Shown piece after piece: positions 1 through 11,400 of a stretch of DNA of 64,000 nucleotides. The translations under genes were made by a program, and so were the position numbers. Positions within the stretch are counted from its first letter, which is position 1, and each line of letters opens with the position of its first letter. The notes beneath the pieces were generated by a model. It saw only the letters and a list, made by a program, of their open reading frames with translations, did no database searches and was not told the DNA's origin. Source of the DNA: Leucaena leucocephala (Eukaryota; Streptophyta; Magnoliopsida; Fabales; Fabaceae); the NCBI GenBank assembly GCA_037074615.1, contig CM073536.1:6081001-6145000 (forward strand). The letters run 5' to 3'.

Positions 1-2397
1 TACGAATTAAAAAATTAGACAGACTTTCCGTCCAAATTTTGACACTATCTCCTTGTAGATTAATCAGTTATTTTACTCTCTTTTATTTAAGGAATAATCT
101 CTCTTAATGGGATCGTCCTAAATAAGGAAATATAATAGATAAAATCTTTTTATTTAAAATTTTAAACTAATTTTCCCATTTTAACTCCTGCTAACTTTTC
201 ACTTATTATTTCTTTGTAATAAATTTTCACTTATTATCTCTTATATATATATTTTTATAAATAATAGTGTAATTGAGAATATTATTCCGACTTTATAATT
301 TTATTATTCTTTTAAATTTCCTCTAAATATTAATAAAATGATCTCATGGCAGGAAGCAGGCAAACTTGACCATCCCACAGCAGCAACGTATGGATATGTG
401 GTGGAGGCATCAGTGGCGGCCCCAATATTCCCACCAATTTCATATGCTAACCACATGCTTGCAAATCTCACGCATATTTAATTCATGGGACCCACTCCAG
501 TATTCATGCCACAAAGTCATTTTCTTAAAAGGATTGAAAAATAGTCCCCTCTTTAAAAATTAATTAGTAAAAATAACTTAAATCAAAATATTAATATTTT
601 TATGTATAAAATTTTATTAAATTTTGTTATCAATATAAGATTTTTAATAGGGGATTTTTTTTTCAGTTTTCCCTAATTTTTTTCTCTCAATTAAAAATTT
701 CTCTGCCCCTTTTATTGGCCTTTCCCTCTTCCAGATGTTGCATTAAAAGAATATTAATATTTTATGTGATTCATCAAATCGAATCAAATCAAATTTCTTT
801 TAGAAATGAGATCCGTTTGTAAAATTCTCATCAATCAATTCCAATACATGCATAAATTAACTCCATACTTTTAAATTATATTGAACTTGATATATGGATT
901 ATTTATTTGATGTGTGTGTCTTTTATTTCATTGATTAATTAATTCAAGGTTATTCTTTTTTAACCTTCATAATTTGAGGTTATTTTTGTTCTCCCAAAAA
1001 AAAAAATCATGGCAGTAAGAAAATCCATCCTTATCAATACTAATTAATATATTGATCAATTGCAAGTATAATTTAATTAGTAAATATACCCTTATTTTGA
1101 TAATTTCTCATGAGATGTAACAATAATTAAGGTTCTAGTATGAAGGGGACATGTTCCTAACTTTTTTTTTATGATGTGAATATGAGCCAATTATATTAAT
1201 TCCCCATATTACTATTTGATGGTTTGTATAAAATATATAATAATTTGCACATTGAAACTTATTAAAATTAAAATGCCAACAAATTTCTGTTCTTTTATAA
1301 AATCACCAAAGAATATCATTAATATAATCTGATATCCACTGGTTAATTAATTACACTCTGTCTAACACATGATTCTATGATGATAATTTTTTAATCATAA
1401 AAATGATCTAAAAGTTCAAAACATTATGAATAAAAAACTAATATATATATATAATATAAATTATTCAGAGAATCGTTTTTAAAATATATGTGCATAGATA
1501 AAAATTTCATGAAATTAATTTATAGGAAACATACATGGATGGTCTTGAGTGCATTGTGCTTTGGATGGATCAACCTCGTAGGTAATTAATAAAACAGGAT
1601 AATTGGCTTAATGATGATAAAAGAACACAAGAACTGAAAAATCCCATAATCTCTTTTTTTTTTTTTCACCATTTATGCTCTAAATAGTATAATTCTTTCC
1701 AACAATCTCATTAGTTCATGATTACTCGTGACATTAGGATCTTCATTATAAGCTTTGACATAAAGTAACCATTACTCGTGTCTAAGTCTTTTATTAGGGC
1801 CAAATATCTTTAAACTTTCTTTAAGATTCAAATCTAAGTAAGTATCAAAAGATTTATTTAGAGGAACTGAACTTACTCATACACTAATAAATTTTTAATT
1901 GATATGGTGAATAGCTTCGTTATTATAAAGAAGAGAATATAAATTTAAATTTTAATAAATATATTTGTTAAAAGTAATATTATGAATTAATTAAAGCGCT
2001 ACATAGAACATAGTGAGAGCATCATTTGACTGGTCCTAGGAACTCAATTGTTACGTAACTAATCATATTGTCTTTCTTTTTAAGCCAATATTCGTACCAC
2101 ACATCATCCTTCATTAAGGAACTCATTCATTATCATTATATATGTCTTTTTCAGCTCCTAATAATATAATCCCTATTATATTATATTATATTTAGTTTTG
2201 TATATATCTCCTCGCTCGCACAATAAACTATACGATGATCGTTTATTTTATTTTTATTTTTTTTACAAAAATATCAATAAGAGCATCAATTTCATTAATT
2301 AACATAAATACTGAAAATAGTTTGAAGGAGTCAGATTGTTTTGATCAAACAAAAGAAAAAATCAGATGGTCCATTGCCAGCTTTCATTTTTATATTT
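1..2397. other. AT-rich intergenic sequence
   Basis: No coding region is supported here. Short open frames lack recognisable domains and codon bias. The stretch is very AT-rich with many short A/T runs. Apart from one MITE-like element near 524-676, I see nothing that can be named. Confidence 0.7.
524..676. repeat. small MITE-like element
   Basis: This is a stretch of about 150 bp with imperfect terminal inverted repeats. The left end reads TTAAAAGGATTGAAAAATAG and the right end, read on the other strand, TTAGGGAAAACTGAAAAAAA. Its interior contains TATTAATATTTT and TTAAGTTATTTTTACTAATT (minus strand). The same blocks occur at about 60.66-60.76 kb inside the intron of a defensin-like gene, so it looks like a dispersed family. 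The TTA/TAA ends would suit a Tourist-type element, but divergence makes the class uncertain. Confidence 0.45.
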
Positions 2398-3224
2398 GGA
2401 GAATTAGAATAAAAAACCTATAATAAATCATATTTATTGGGAAGAACCTACTATTTTTAATTATTTAGAATGCCAAAATATTAAAATTACTAAATTATCC
2501 CTTACCAAAATTTCCTATATTTTCTCCCACATCCTATTTTTAAAACTAATATGAATTAAGCAAAATTTATCTCAATGTTTACAATTGACCTAGATATCAA
2601 TTAAAAATTAAATAAAACATTGTTTAAGTTTATCAAAATTATAATTTTATTTTTAAAATTGACACAAACTTTAATTGAAAATAAAAAATTATATAACTTT
2701 AATAAAACTTCATATCTTTTATGAACTATATATATATATTAAAAAAAGGTTATACATATATAAAAAATTCAAAAACAATTCGCAGTATAATTTATTCTTA
2801 TTTTAGAAAAAATTGTGAGTTTTAAAATAAAAAATTCATGTAATATTAATATATTTTATTAAAATATAAATAATTTAATATATTATGATGTTATAAATGT
2901 GTTTAGTTTTTTATTTTAGTAAATATAATTTATTTCATATCACATGATATAAATTAGGAAAAACCTTAATGATATAGATGGATAAATATCTATGTTAATA
3001 ATTAAATGATATATTGAAGATATTACTATATGGATGTTAGTAGATAATAAATCCTATCATAGATGATTTGGGGGTTTTAATTTTGGAGAAAAATAAACTT
3101 TATATTAGTTTTAAAATAGAATGTGGGAGATAATGTAGGAGGTTTAAAAATAAAATATGGGTATTTGATAAAAGATCCTTCCCAATAAGTATAATTTATT
3201 ATAGATTCTTTATTCTAATTCTCC
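2398..3224. mobile_element. non-autonomous Mutator-like (MULE-type) element
   Basis: An 827-bp segment is bounded by long imperfect inverted repeats of about 150 bp. Both ends start GGAGAATTAGAATAAA, followed by CTATAATAAAT, TTATTGGGAAG and, further in, TCTCCCACAT and AAAACTAATAT. The 10-bp sequence TTTTTATATT lies next to the left end (2387-2396, one base away) and directly after the right end (3225-3234), consistent with a target-site duplication. Long terminal repeats with 9-11 bp duplications are characteristic of Mutator-like elements. No transposase reading frame is visible, so it would depend on an autonomous relative. Confidence 0.7.
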
Positions 3225-4155
3225 TTTTTATATTCCTTGTCCCCTTGTCCTCTCTCTTATGAATTTACCAGCACCCTTTATTGACCCAAACAACATTTTT
3301 CTTAACTTAAACACAACATTTTTATTACTACTATGTTATTATGATGTCTACCAAAATTATGAAAAAAAATATTTCATAATTTAAAAAAAATGAAAAAATA
3401 ATTAAAATAAAATAAAATAAAATTATAAAAACCTGTGTTGGATAAGCCATTAGTTTATTATTTTCTCCATTTTTTAATATAAGATCCAATTAATTTTTTT
3501 AAATATATTAAAAAAACTAATTAAATTAGTTAATTATGACTAAATCTAACTCTTTTAAATACATTTATATTATATACTCGTTAACTTATTTAAATTAGTT
3601 AATTAATTTTTATATTAGTTATAATTAATAAATTTGTATAATGAGAACGATAAATCCAATAGAGTACTAGTCAATGATCAAGCAAATTAAATCCACACGT
3701 CACAATGACAATCAATGAAGATTATTAATATTAACAATAGTTGTAAGATTAAGAAAATGTCATTTTCGTTTCATCAATCTACTACTACTTGAGTAGTACA
3801 TTATGTGTACAAGAGACAAAGACAAAGGCCTAGTAAGACAAACCGACTTGGTTGATATACACAGACTTGAGGGCCATCTTTGATTTGCTTACCCCTAATG
3901 CTATTATTTAAGTATAAAACACTTTTAGTTAATAAACATTGGTAACGAGCATAAGTCCTTGAAGGAATCATACCATAAAAATTACCAATCGGGTCAAAAT
4001 TCGAGAGCTCAAGGCCTAATAAAATTTATATTTTAAAGTAATCCATCTAGAGATTCATATAAAATTTATATTTTATATGATTTTCAATGCATTGAAAAAG
4101 AGAGTCATCTTTTATTTGATAAAAAAAAGTTATCTCTTAAAAAAAAATAACGTAA

Positions 4156-4340
4156 TTTTTTTTTGTTATCCATCTGGTTCACTAGAATTTTGCCTCGACT
4201 ATATTCGGATTCTACTTGCGTCGCGCACCTGGCTATAGTAGGTGAGTCTCTTAATGGGGATTTTCTGCATACATCAAGGCTCGAACTCGAGATTTTACTT
4301 AAGTGATACCAAATCGCTTATCATTCGTACCAACTTCATC
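4156..4340 (-). mobile_element. family-A tRNA-derived SINE with perfect target duplication
   Basis: A SINE of about 185 bp lies on the minus strand. Read in its own orientation, it has a tRNA-like head with a box-B-like motif (GAGTTCGAGCC), a body ending near GTGAACCAGATGG and a short A tail. It is flanked by a perfect 14-bp direct repeat, AAAATAACGTAATT, at 4144-4157 and 4341-4354 (overlapping the tail). This is a clean target-site duplication from L1-type retroposition. It is the best-delimited of six copies in the window (others near 46.7, 46.9, 47.7, 58.8 and 59.0 kb). It could belong to a named plant family such as Au, but I cannot confirm that. Confidence 0.8.
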
Positions 4341-5074
4341 AAAATAACGTAATTCTACAGGACAGGAATAGCCTCTCTCTCTTTTCTCAACCCACTTATC
4401 CTTTTGAGACATTTGGGTTTTGAAAAAATATTGCTACCCCTTTGGACATGATTAATGTTGAAGAACTTTGGGTTTATATGACATATTGGGCTTGTGGAGA
4501 TCAACTGAATGCCGAAAGTCGTAGAGAAGATTGAAAACATTGTAATCCAAAATGTTCTCTTCGATCCACTAATCTTGGTCCAAAGAATTAGATTCAACGG
4601 CTAGACCGGACTCCCTAATGACTCAGTTAGACTAGGAACCAAATTATTTTTATAAAGTCGGATGGGTTTTGTGCTTGACAGGAAAAAGACTAGACAAATT
4701 TTAAAACTATAAAAAAAATTGATCTTTTCAAGAAGATCAATATATTTATTTTTACATCATTCGTACCTATATAGTATTATTTCATTGAAAATTATATATA
4801 TATATTGTGATGTTGTTATGCTTGTAATTAAATTTATTATAAATTTGTTTCTTAAATACATATATTATTATAGATATATATAATTATTTTTTATAAAATA
4901 GAACTATTGATGAGCACCGAAAGCTCATATCATATAAATTGTCTAGATCTAATTTAGACAGTCCATATTTATGTTTTCTTATCTTTATTTAAAAAAATTA
5001 TTTTTAGAAGTGTAGAATCTAAAATAAAGATAATCTTTTAACTATATTTTTTCAAATAAAAACATAAGATTTTT

Positions 5075-5348
5075 GGGAAAAATTCACTACATAACCCCTG
5101 TACACGATTTATTTCTATTGCCCCCAAAATTTTCTAGGTGAAAAGACATTAATACTGCCTTGGGTCAGCCAATAGAGCTGCGACAAATGTTGACCTCTTT
5201 TGATAAAAAAAAATATTAAAGGAATCGATATCTTTTTATTTATAAAATTTTACTTCATTTAGATTCAATGTGGTGCAGTGAGGTTTCATACAATTTTGGG
5301 GGCAATTGGAAAAAATTGTCTAGAGGGGTGTTGTAGGGAAATTTTCCC
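5075..5348. repeat. MITE with 60-bp terminal inverted repeats
   Basis: A 274-bp element has ends that read GGGAAAAATTCACTACATAA and, on the other strand, GGGAAAATTTCCCTACAACA. Both continue into a shared CCCCT motif and then TTGCCCCCAAAATT. The inverted repeats extend about 60 bp with mismatches. No coding capacity is present. A clear target duplication was not found, so the superfamily is left open. Confidence 0.6.
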
Positions 5349-6155
5349 ATTATTTTTTTATTTAAAAAATATCATTTGAAGAGAAATTAAATCTGGGGAA
5401 TAACTGGTTCAGTAACTTTTTCGGTTTGATGATGACCACTAAAAACTTTGAAGGCATTGATATCAATACTGATAAGATGGGAAATCAAGATTTTTGAGAA
5501 GGGGAAAATAAGAATGACGCCAAAAGAGGAAACTAAATAAAGAGTGTGGGGAAAACTTTGTTGTTACCTTGTCCGTGATTCTTTCAATCAAATGATTTTA
5601 TAAAATTTAGGGCCCACCTCACTCACATGATTTGGGGGAATGTATCTCAACTCCCCAAAACATGAGCATAACATAAAATTTGGGGGAGGGGTTATTTGCA
5701 ATATTGTGTTTGTTTAGTCAAGTAATAAATAAATTAACAACATAAGAGGCTTTTTTTTACATGAATATAAAAAATTAGAGTTTAAATATTAAAAAAATAT
5801 AATTTTTTTATAACCTTTTGAGCCAACTGATATATAGCGTTTTCTTAAATTTTATTATTAGGTATGTATAATTTAAGTTAAAATATTTTAATGGTATTGG
5901 TCATATTTAAATGACCCAAAATCTCCTCTCAAAAAAGAGAATCTCAGTGCGCCTTTATAAAATGAAGGTAAAGGTTAATGCCATCTTTTCAAAATGTTTT
6001 GGTCAAAAGTGGATTGTCAATTAATTGATCTTGACAAATCAAATATTCATCTTCACGTGCATTCATAATTTAATTTCTTTATAAATTTATGTATGTCTTT
6101 GTTGTGAAGTGATGATGGAGGTCCAACTAAATTAGGGGAAAATAAGTTCTTGTAT

Positions 6156-6262
6156 TTTTTTATATAAAAATTTAGATAAATTCGACGTCGACCTCTTATC
6201 AAAATTAGAATATAATCTTAAGATTCAGAAAATATTTATAGGAGACTTCATGTTTTCTTTAT
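6156..6262 (-). mobile_element. 5'-truncated family-B SINE fragment
   Basis: Read on the minus strand, this fragment matches the 3' half of a second SINE-like family also seen near 59.1, 61.7 and 63.2 kb. It has the block around GTAAATACTTTCTGAGTCTT in diverged form, then an ATTTTAG-like motif, and ends in CTAAATTTTT plus an A-rich tail. The tRNA-like head is missing. Confidence 0.45.
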
Positions 6263-6602
6263 TTTAATTGTTAGATCAATGTTTTTGTTCATATATTATA
6301 ATGTATTTATGTTTCTCAATTTTGTACCCTTAATTTATTCTTAACCTAAGATCGATTTGGGGGTTTTATATATATAATTTTATCGTTTAGTTAAATAAAA
6401 TGTTTTTTATATAAAAAAAAAGGCACACTGACATAACTTCCTAATTGCTTAGTATTTTCATAATGCTCAACAAACACTATAACATAAGGCACTTTTGTAG
6501 TTAAAAGTATTAGTCACTCTTAGATAGCTAAATATTTTCTATTTTTAAATGTCACTTAAAATAAGAGAGAAGTATTTGAGATTAAGATAAATGAAGATTG
6601 TC

Positions 6603-6669
6603 CTAATAGCTTTATAATCTAGTGGCACAAGAGTTCTATATGACAAGTTGTGGTTCAATCCTATTTATA
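6603..6669 (+). repeat. tRNA-like SINE head (box A/box B)
   Basis: A segment with a degenerate A box (around TAATCTAGTGGCA) and a good B box (GGTTCAATCC at about 6652) has tRNA-like spacing between them. It does not fold into a full tRNA and has no clear anticodon arm, so it is more likely the head of an old SINE than a tRNA gene. Confidence 0.35.
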
Positions 6670-7435
6670 GTTTCAAATCACTAGTGTTTGCTCTTTTAAT
6701 TTTTTTTTTTAAAAGTCACCCTCTAGTGCATTATCTTATAAATAAAGCTGATTATATATTTAGAATTTTTGGAGTGGTTGGGAGGAGTTTTTCAAATAAA
6801 AATTTTAAATTTTTCATAAGTGAGCTATTACTACATGGTTTTATAAGTATTATTTGCTAGAAGCAATAAAAAGTTTGAAATCATTGTCTTTTTATCAATA
6901 ATATTTATAGTTTAATACATTTTTATGTTACAATTATCACACTTTAAAGGATTTATCTGTTTATAAATTGATCTTGTAAAGTATCTTTCATAATCACTCT
7001 TATTTTGTAACGAAATTACTTTTTTATTTTTTTTAAAAAATATTGATCCCTTTCATCACAGTTCAATGAACTCCCCTTAATTCTGATTTTATTTTATTTT
7101 ATAAAAAAGTGCGTTTCTGTATGGGAACAATTATTCATTGAAACAGTACACTCAATGGGCAAGAGAAATGAAAGCATAGGACTGAAGAAAATTCCAAAAA
7201 GATGGAAACAAGAGGAAAAGGAAATTTACGTAGGGGTTGATTTGGAGCTGTGCTTGAATGGCACCAAAAAGTCAAGCCTCTTTTGTCACTTTGACAACCA
7301 CTTTTGTCCTCTTCTCCCCTCTGACCCCATCATTTTACATTTCAGTGTATGTCCTTTTCATCAAATCCAGCAACATTTCACCCCTTGTTTCTTTTTTTTC
7401 CTTCTTCTTTTTTTTTTTATATCAAAGGCTTATTA

Positions 7436-8459
7436 GGGCCATTTGGTTAGCCGAAAATGGGATGAGCGAAATGGAGAATCTGCATTTTTTATTGACGGCA
7501 GAGAGGTGAGAGAAAATTTGTTGGCAGAAGGTGATTTTTCAGTCATAGGAGAAAATGGGTAGTGGGATCCGATTTTCTATTATGATCAATGACCCATTTA
7601 TCCTTTAATAGATCTACAGCGATGTCACTGATGGCTAAAGATCGACGGACTTGAGATGTAGAGGGTGACGATAACGGCATCAGTGACAACGTCTGCGACA
7701 GGAGAATCTTGAAGCCAGAAGCTTGAGATGCAGAGACGACGGCAATGGCGACAATGACGACGATGGTGATGATGATGAGCGATGAATGAATTCTAAATGG
7801 TGACAATGGCAATAATGATGCTTTTGAGGTTTAAACGATGATGACGGTAACGGCGACACTTCTTAACACCAGCAACATGAGATTAGAGAGGAAGAGGAGG
7901 GAGCTTAGTAGTGGAGACTGGAGAGGGAGAAGACGGTGACTATGGTCATGTGAGAGGGAAGAGAAAGAATAAAGAAAGGAGAAGAGAAGGAGGCCACAAG
8001 GTAGAAAGTAGAAGAAGCTTGGTGACTTGGGTATTTTTTGTTTCAGACTGGGTTTATGCCCATGAAATCAGTTTAGCCTAAGGAAAATCGATTTTGCTTT
8101 TGTTTTCTTTTTGTATTAATTTCATATATATATTAATTAATATTAATATATTAATTGATATTTATATAATTATTGTATTTTATATAATATTTAATAACGT
8201 ATATAATATAATATATTATTTTTATTTATTTTATTTTTAATTAATTAATAAAGATTTATTAAGGGCATTATGCTCATTTGCATATTTTCCTGCTTAATTT
8301 TCCATCCATTTAAACCAACCAAACATAAAATTTTTTTCATCAAACTATCTTTTTCAAGGCCAACAAACATGTACTCGATCATAATATTTTATTCCATTCC
8401 TTTCCTTTCTATTATATTCCTTTACATTTCAACTCTTTATGTGAACCAAACGCGCCCCT
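7436..8459. mobile_element. possible non-autonomous DNA transposon
   Basis: The left boundary reads GGGCCATTTGGTTAGCC. The right boundary, read on the other strand, reads GGGGCGCGTTTGGTTCAC. Such GGG..TTTGGTT ends recur in plant PIF/Harbinger and hAT elements. The interior is unlike its surroundings: a GC-richer, GA- and ACG-rich block at about 7500-8040 followed by an AT-rich half. No transposase is recognisable. The 3-bp flanks (TTA left, TAG right) do not match, so the target duplication is unproven. Confidence 0.45.
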
Positions 8460-11400
8460 AGATAGGTCTAGTCTAAACTTAGAAAGTCGGTCGTTTATCA
8501 ACAAAATTTTTATCTTCTTAATGAGATTTAAACTTATAACTTTATAAGTTATGAGTTAGCTCAATACTAATTAAATCAAATTATTTTTTTATTATTTTTA
8601 ATTTTAATTATAAAATTTAGTTAATTTTTTTAAATATATATAAGAAGTTAAATAAATTAATTAATTATAATCAAATCTAACATTTTAAAATGAATTCATA
8701 TTGTATACTATTTAATCTATCTAAATTAGTCAATTATCTTTTATATTAGTTATAATTAATTGATTGATTTAGTTTCTTAAATTTATCTTAAAAATTAATT
8801 AAATTTTATAATTTAGAACTTGAAGTAACAGTATTTTACCCTTTATTTCTATTTATTCTTCCAATTTTTTATTTAATACTCCTCGGTTCAATTCATAATG
8901 TAAATTATTTTTTATAAATATTATTGATCTATAATATAATATGTTTTATAATTTAATCTTTTATTTTTATCATTACGTTAGCTAATTTGAGTTGAGTAAT
9001 TTTACATGAAAAGTTATAGTGTTAATTGTTAATAAAGACAATTTTAAAAATAATTCAATTTTTTATGATACTAAAAAATATTATTTTTTAATATGCATAA
9101 TATATACTCAGAAAACTATTCATACAATTGTTATTTTATCTCATTTTGTTCCATCTACTAAATATGTTCTCATATAAAATAAAATAAAATTATAGCTATG
9201 TTATTAGAAGAAAAACTATTTTTTAAGTATATGTATTTTTCTTCAATTTTTAATTTAGTAATTATATATTTTTTCTTTTTATTAAATTTTTTCATTTTAT
9301 TATTTTATTATAATTAGCTTTTATTCAAGAGCTAATAATATTAATAAAATAAAATTATAAAAGTTAATAGTACTAATATAATAAAATTAAAGAAGTTAAT
9401 GGAGAGAAAAAACATACCAATACTAATTAAGAATTGAAGAAAAATATAACTATATCAATAATAATTTTCCATGCTAAAATACTAATATTTTAAAAGAAAT
9501 GATAGACAATGATGTTTGAATTTACAGTAGGTATGTGTATTTGGACAAAACCTACAATAAATTATCAGTATAATAATATACCAGTTTAGATAGATTTTTA
9601 GAAAGAGAGTTATAGAAAAAAAATTTAGTTAACTTTTAGAGAAAGATTTTTAGATAAAAATTTATAAAAAAAAGTAGTTTTAAATAAATGAGTATTTGAA
9701 TAGTTTTTATTAAAAATATTTTTATAATTAGTAAATTATTAAAAAATATATAAGATAAAAAAATTAATTATAATGTCCTACTCCTACCCTTGTTTGCACA
9801 TTGTTCACTTTTCACAGATACATTATTCATAGTCTTCTTCTTTCCTTTTTTTTATAAGAGTCGGACGGGACCAAGCAAAAGTATTAGTAGTGGGGAGGGG
9901 AGAGAACTCATGGATGGAGGGGAGGAGCAACGACGCTAGAAAATCAACGACGTTGATAGAGAAGAAAAAAAGCAGAGGAAAAAGAAAAAAAAAGAGATTG
10001 TAAAAAAAAATAGTAAGTGATGACTTTGGTTCTTTTACTGTCATAAAAATTATTTTTATAAATTTATTTAAAATTATTATTTTAAATTATAGTTTAATCT
10101 AAAAATTATTTTAAATAAATATAATTATTTATTTAAAAAAAAATTAAATTAAAATTTAAGTTAATATAATAACTTTTGAATATATTAATATTTGAATTGT
10201 TATCATTATTATTTTTGTCTCCAAATAATCATATGCCTGACAGTACCTGTTTTTTTTTGGTACAATATGCCTGACAATACTTTTTTACTGATTAACACTC
10301 TGCACATTGGGCGTTGGGACCTTTTGAATCACCCTTTTTTTTTTGGGGCCCGGACCATTTGATTGACGCACAGAAGTTCAAAAACAGACTTGGGATGGGA
10401 TCAGTATATAAAAAATAAAAAATAAAAACGGACTTGGGATAAAAATGTTTTGGCCTTCGTATTAAAATAATTAAATCTTTTAAATATAATATTTTAAATT
10501 TAAATTATTTTGTATTAATAAAAAATATTTTATTAAGATAAATAAAATTCATTTTGACAATCTCAACCCTTTAAAAAAGATTAATTTTTAATTTTTAACT
10601 AAGATATTGTATAGATTTTGGCCCAAAAAAAAACTCGGGTTAATTAATAAGATTGATTAATTGATAAATTATTTTTTATTAGTGCAATTTAAAGTTTTAA
10701 TTAGGTCAATCAAATTAAATTTGATATATTTTTTTCTTATTGAGCCTAAAATAATGTCATTTAAATTTAAGAAAATGTTATTAATTAAATTTATCTTTGA
10801 TAAACATTTTAATAAATTATATGCTGATTCATACATAGTCTCATTTAGTTATGAACTAATATTTTTTATTTAATTATTACCATTTATAAGATTATATATA
10901 AATAATTTTTATATATTTTAATTATAATTTTGTCGAACCCGATCAATACTCCGTATTTGATAGAAGTTGAATCATCTATAGTATAAAAGCTCTAATAAAC
11001 TATAGTCTTTATTAATATGACTTATTTCTCATGTCTGATGCAACTTGCAAGAGTCATGAGACTTTTTTCTTAAAATGGTACTACGAACTTTCATCATTTT
11101 GTGCTTTTGCCCCTGAACTATTTACTGAATTATCTTATGTCCAATTTCTACACCCAGTTGGGGAGAAATGGAGAGAAAAATACACACACACGTACACACA
11201 CTCTCTCTATATATATTTATATCTATAAAGTCGTATAATTAAATTATATTTAAATATTATAAAACATAATTTAAAATAACTCTTTTAAAAATATCTTTTA
11301 TATTCACACATACTTAAACTTTAAATCTCGTATTTAAATAATTAAAATATTTTTTACTATAATTAACACCTTATTGATTAGATATAAGAGTTAATATAAA

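Noticed and set aside
7155..7509. Two overlapping plus-strand open frames (93 and 83 aa)
   Set aside because: Low-complexity Ser/Phe-rich translations from a T-rich tract, no domain, no splice partners; overlaps the edge of a transposon-like block.
7543..7812. Minus-strand 89-aa open frame
   Set aside because: Ile/Val-rich translation of an ACG/ATG-type repeat in the transposon-like block; no homology recognised.
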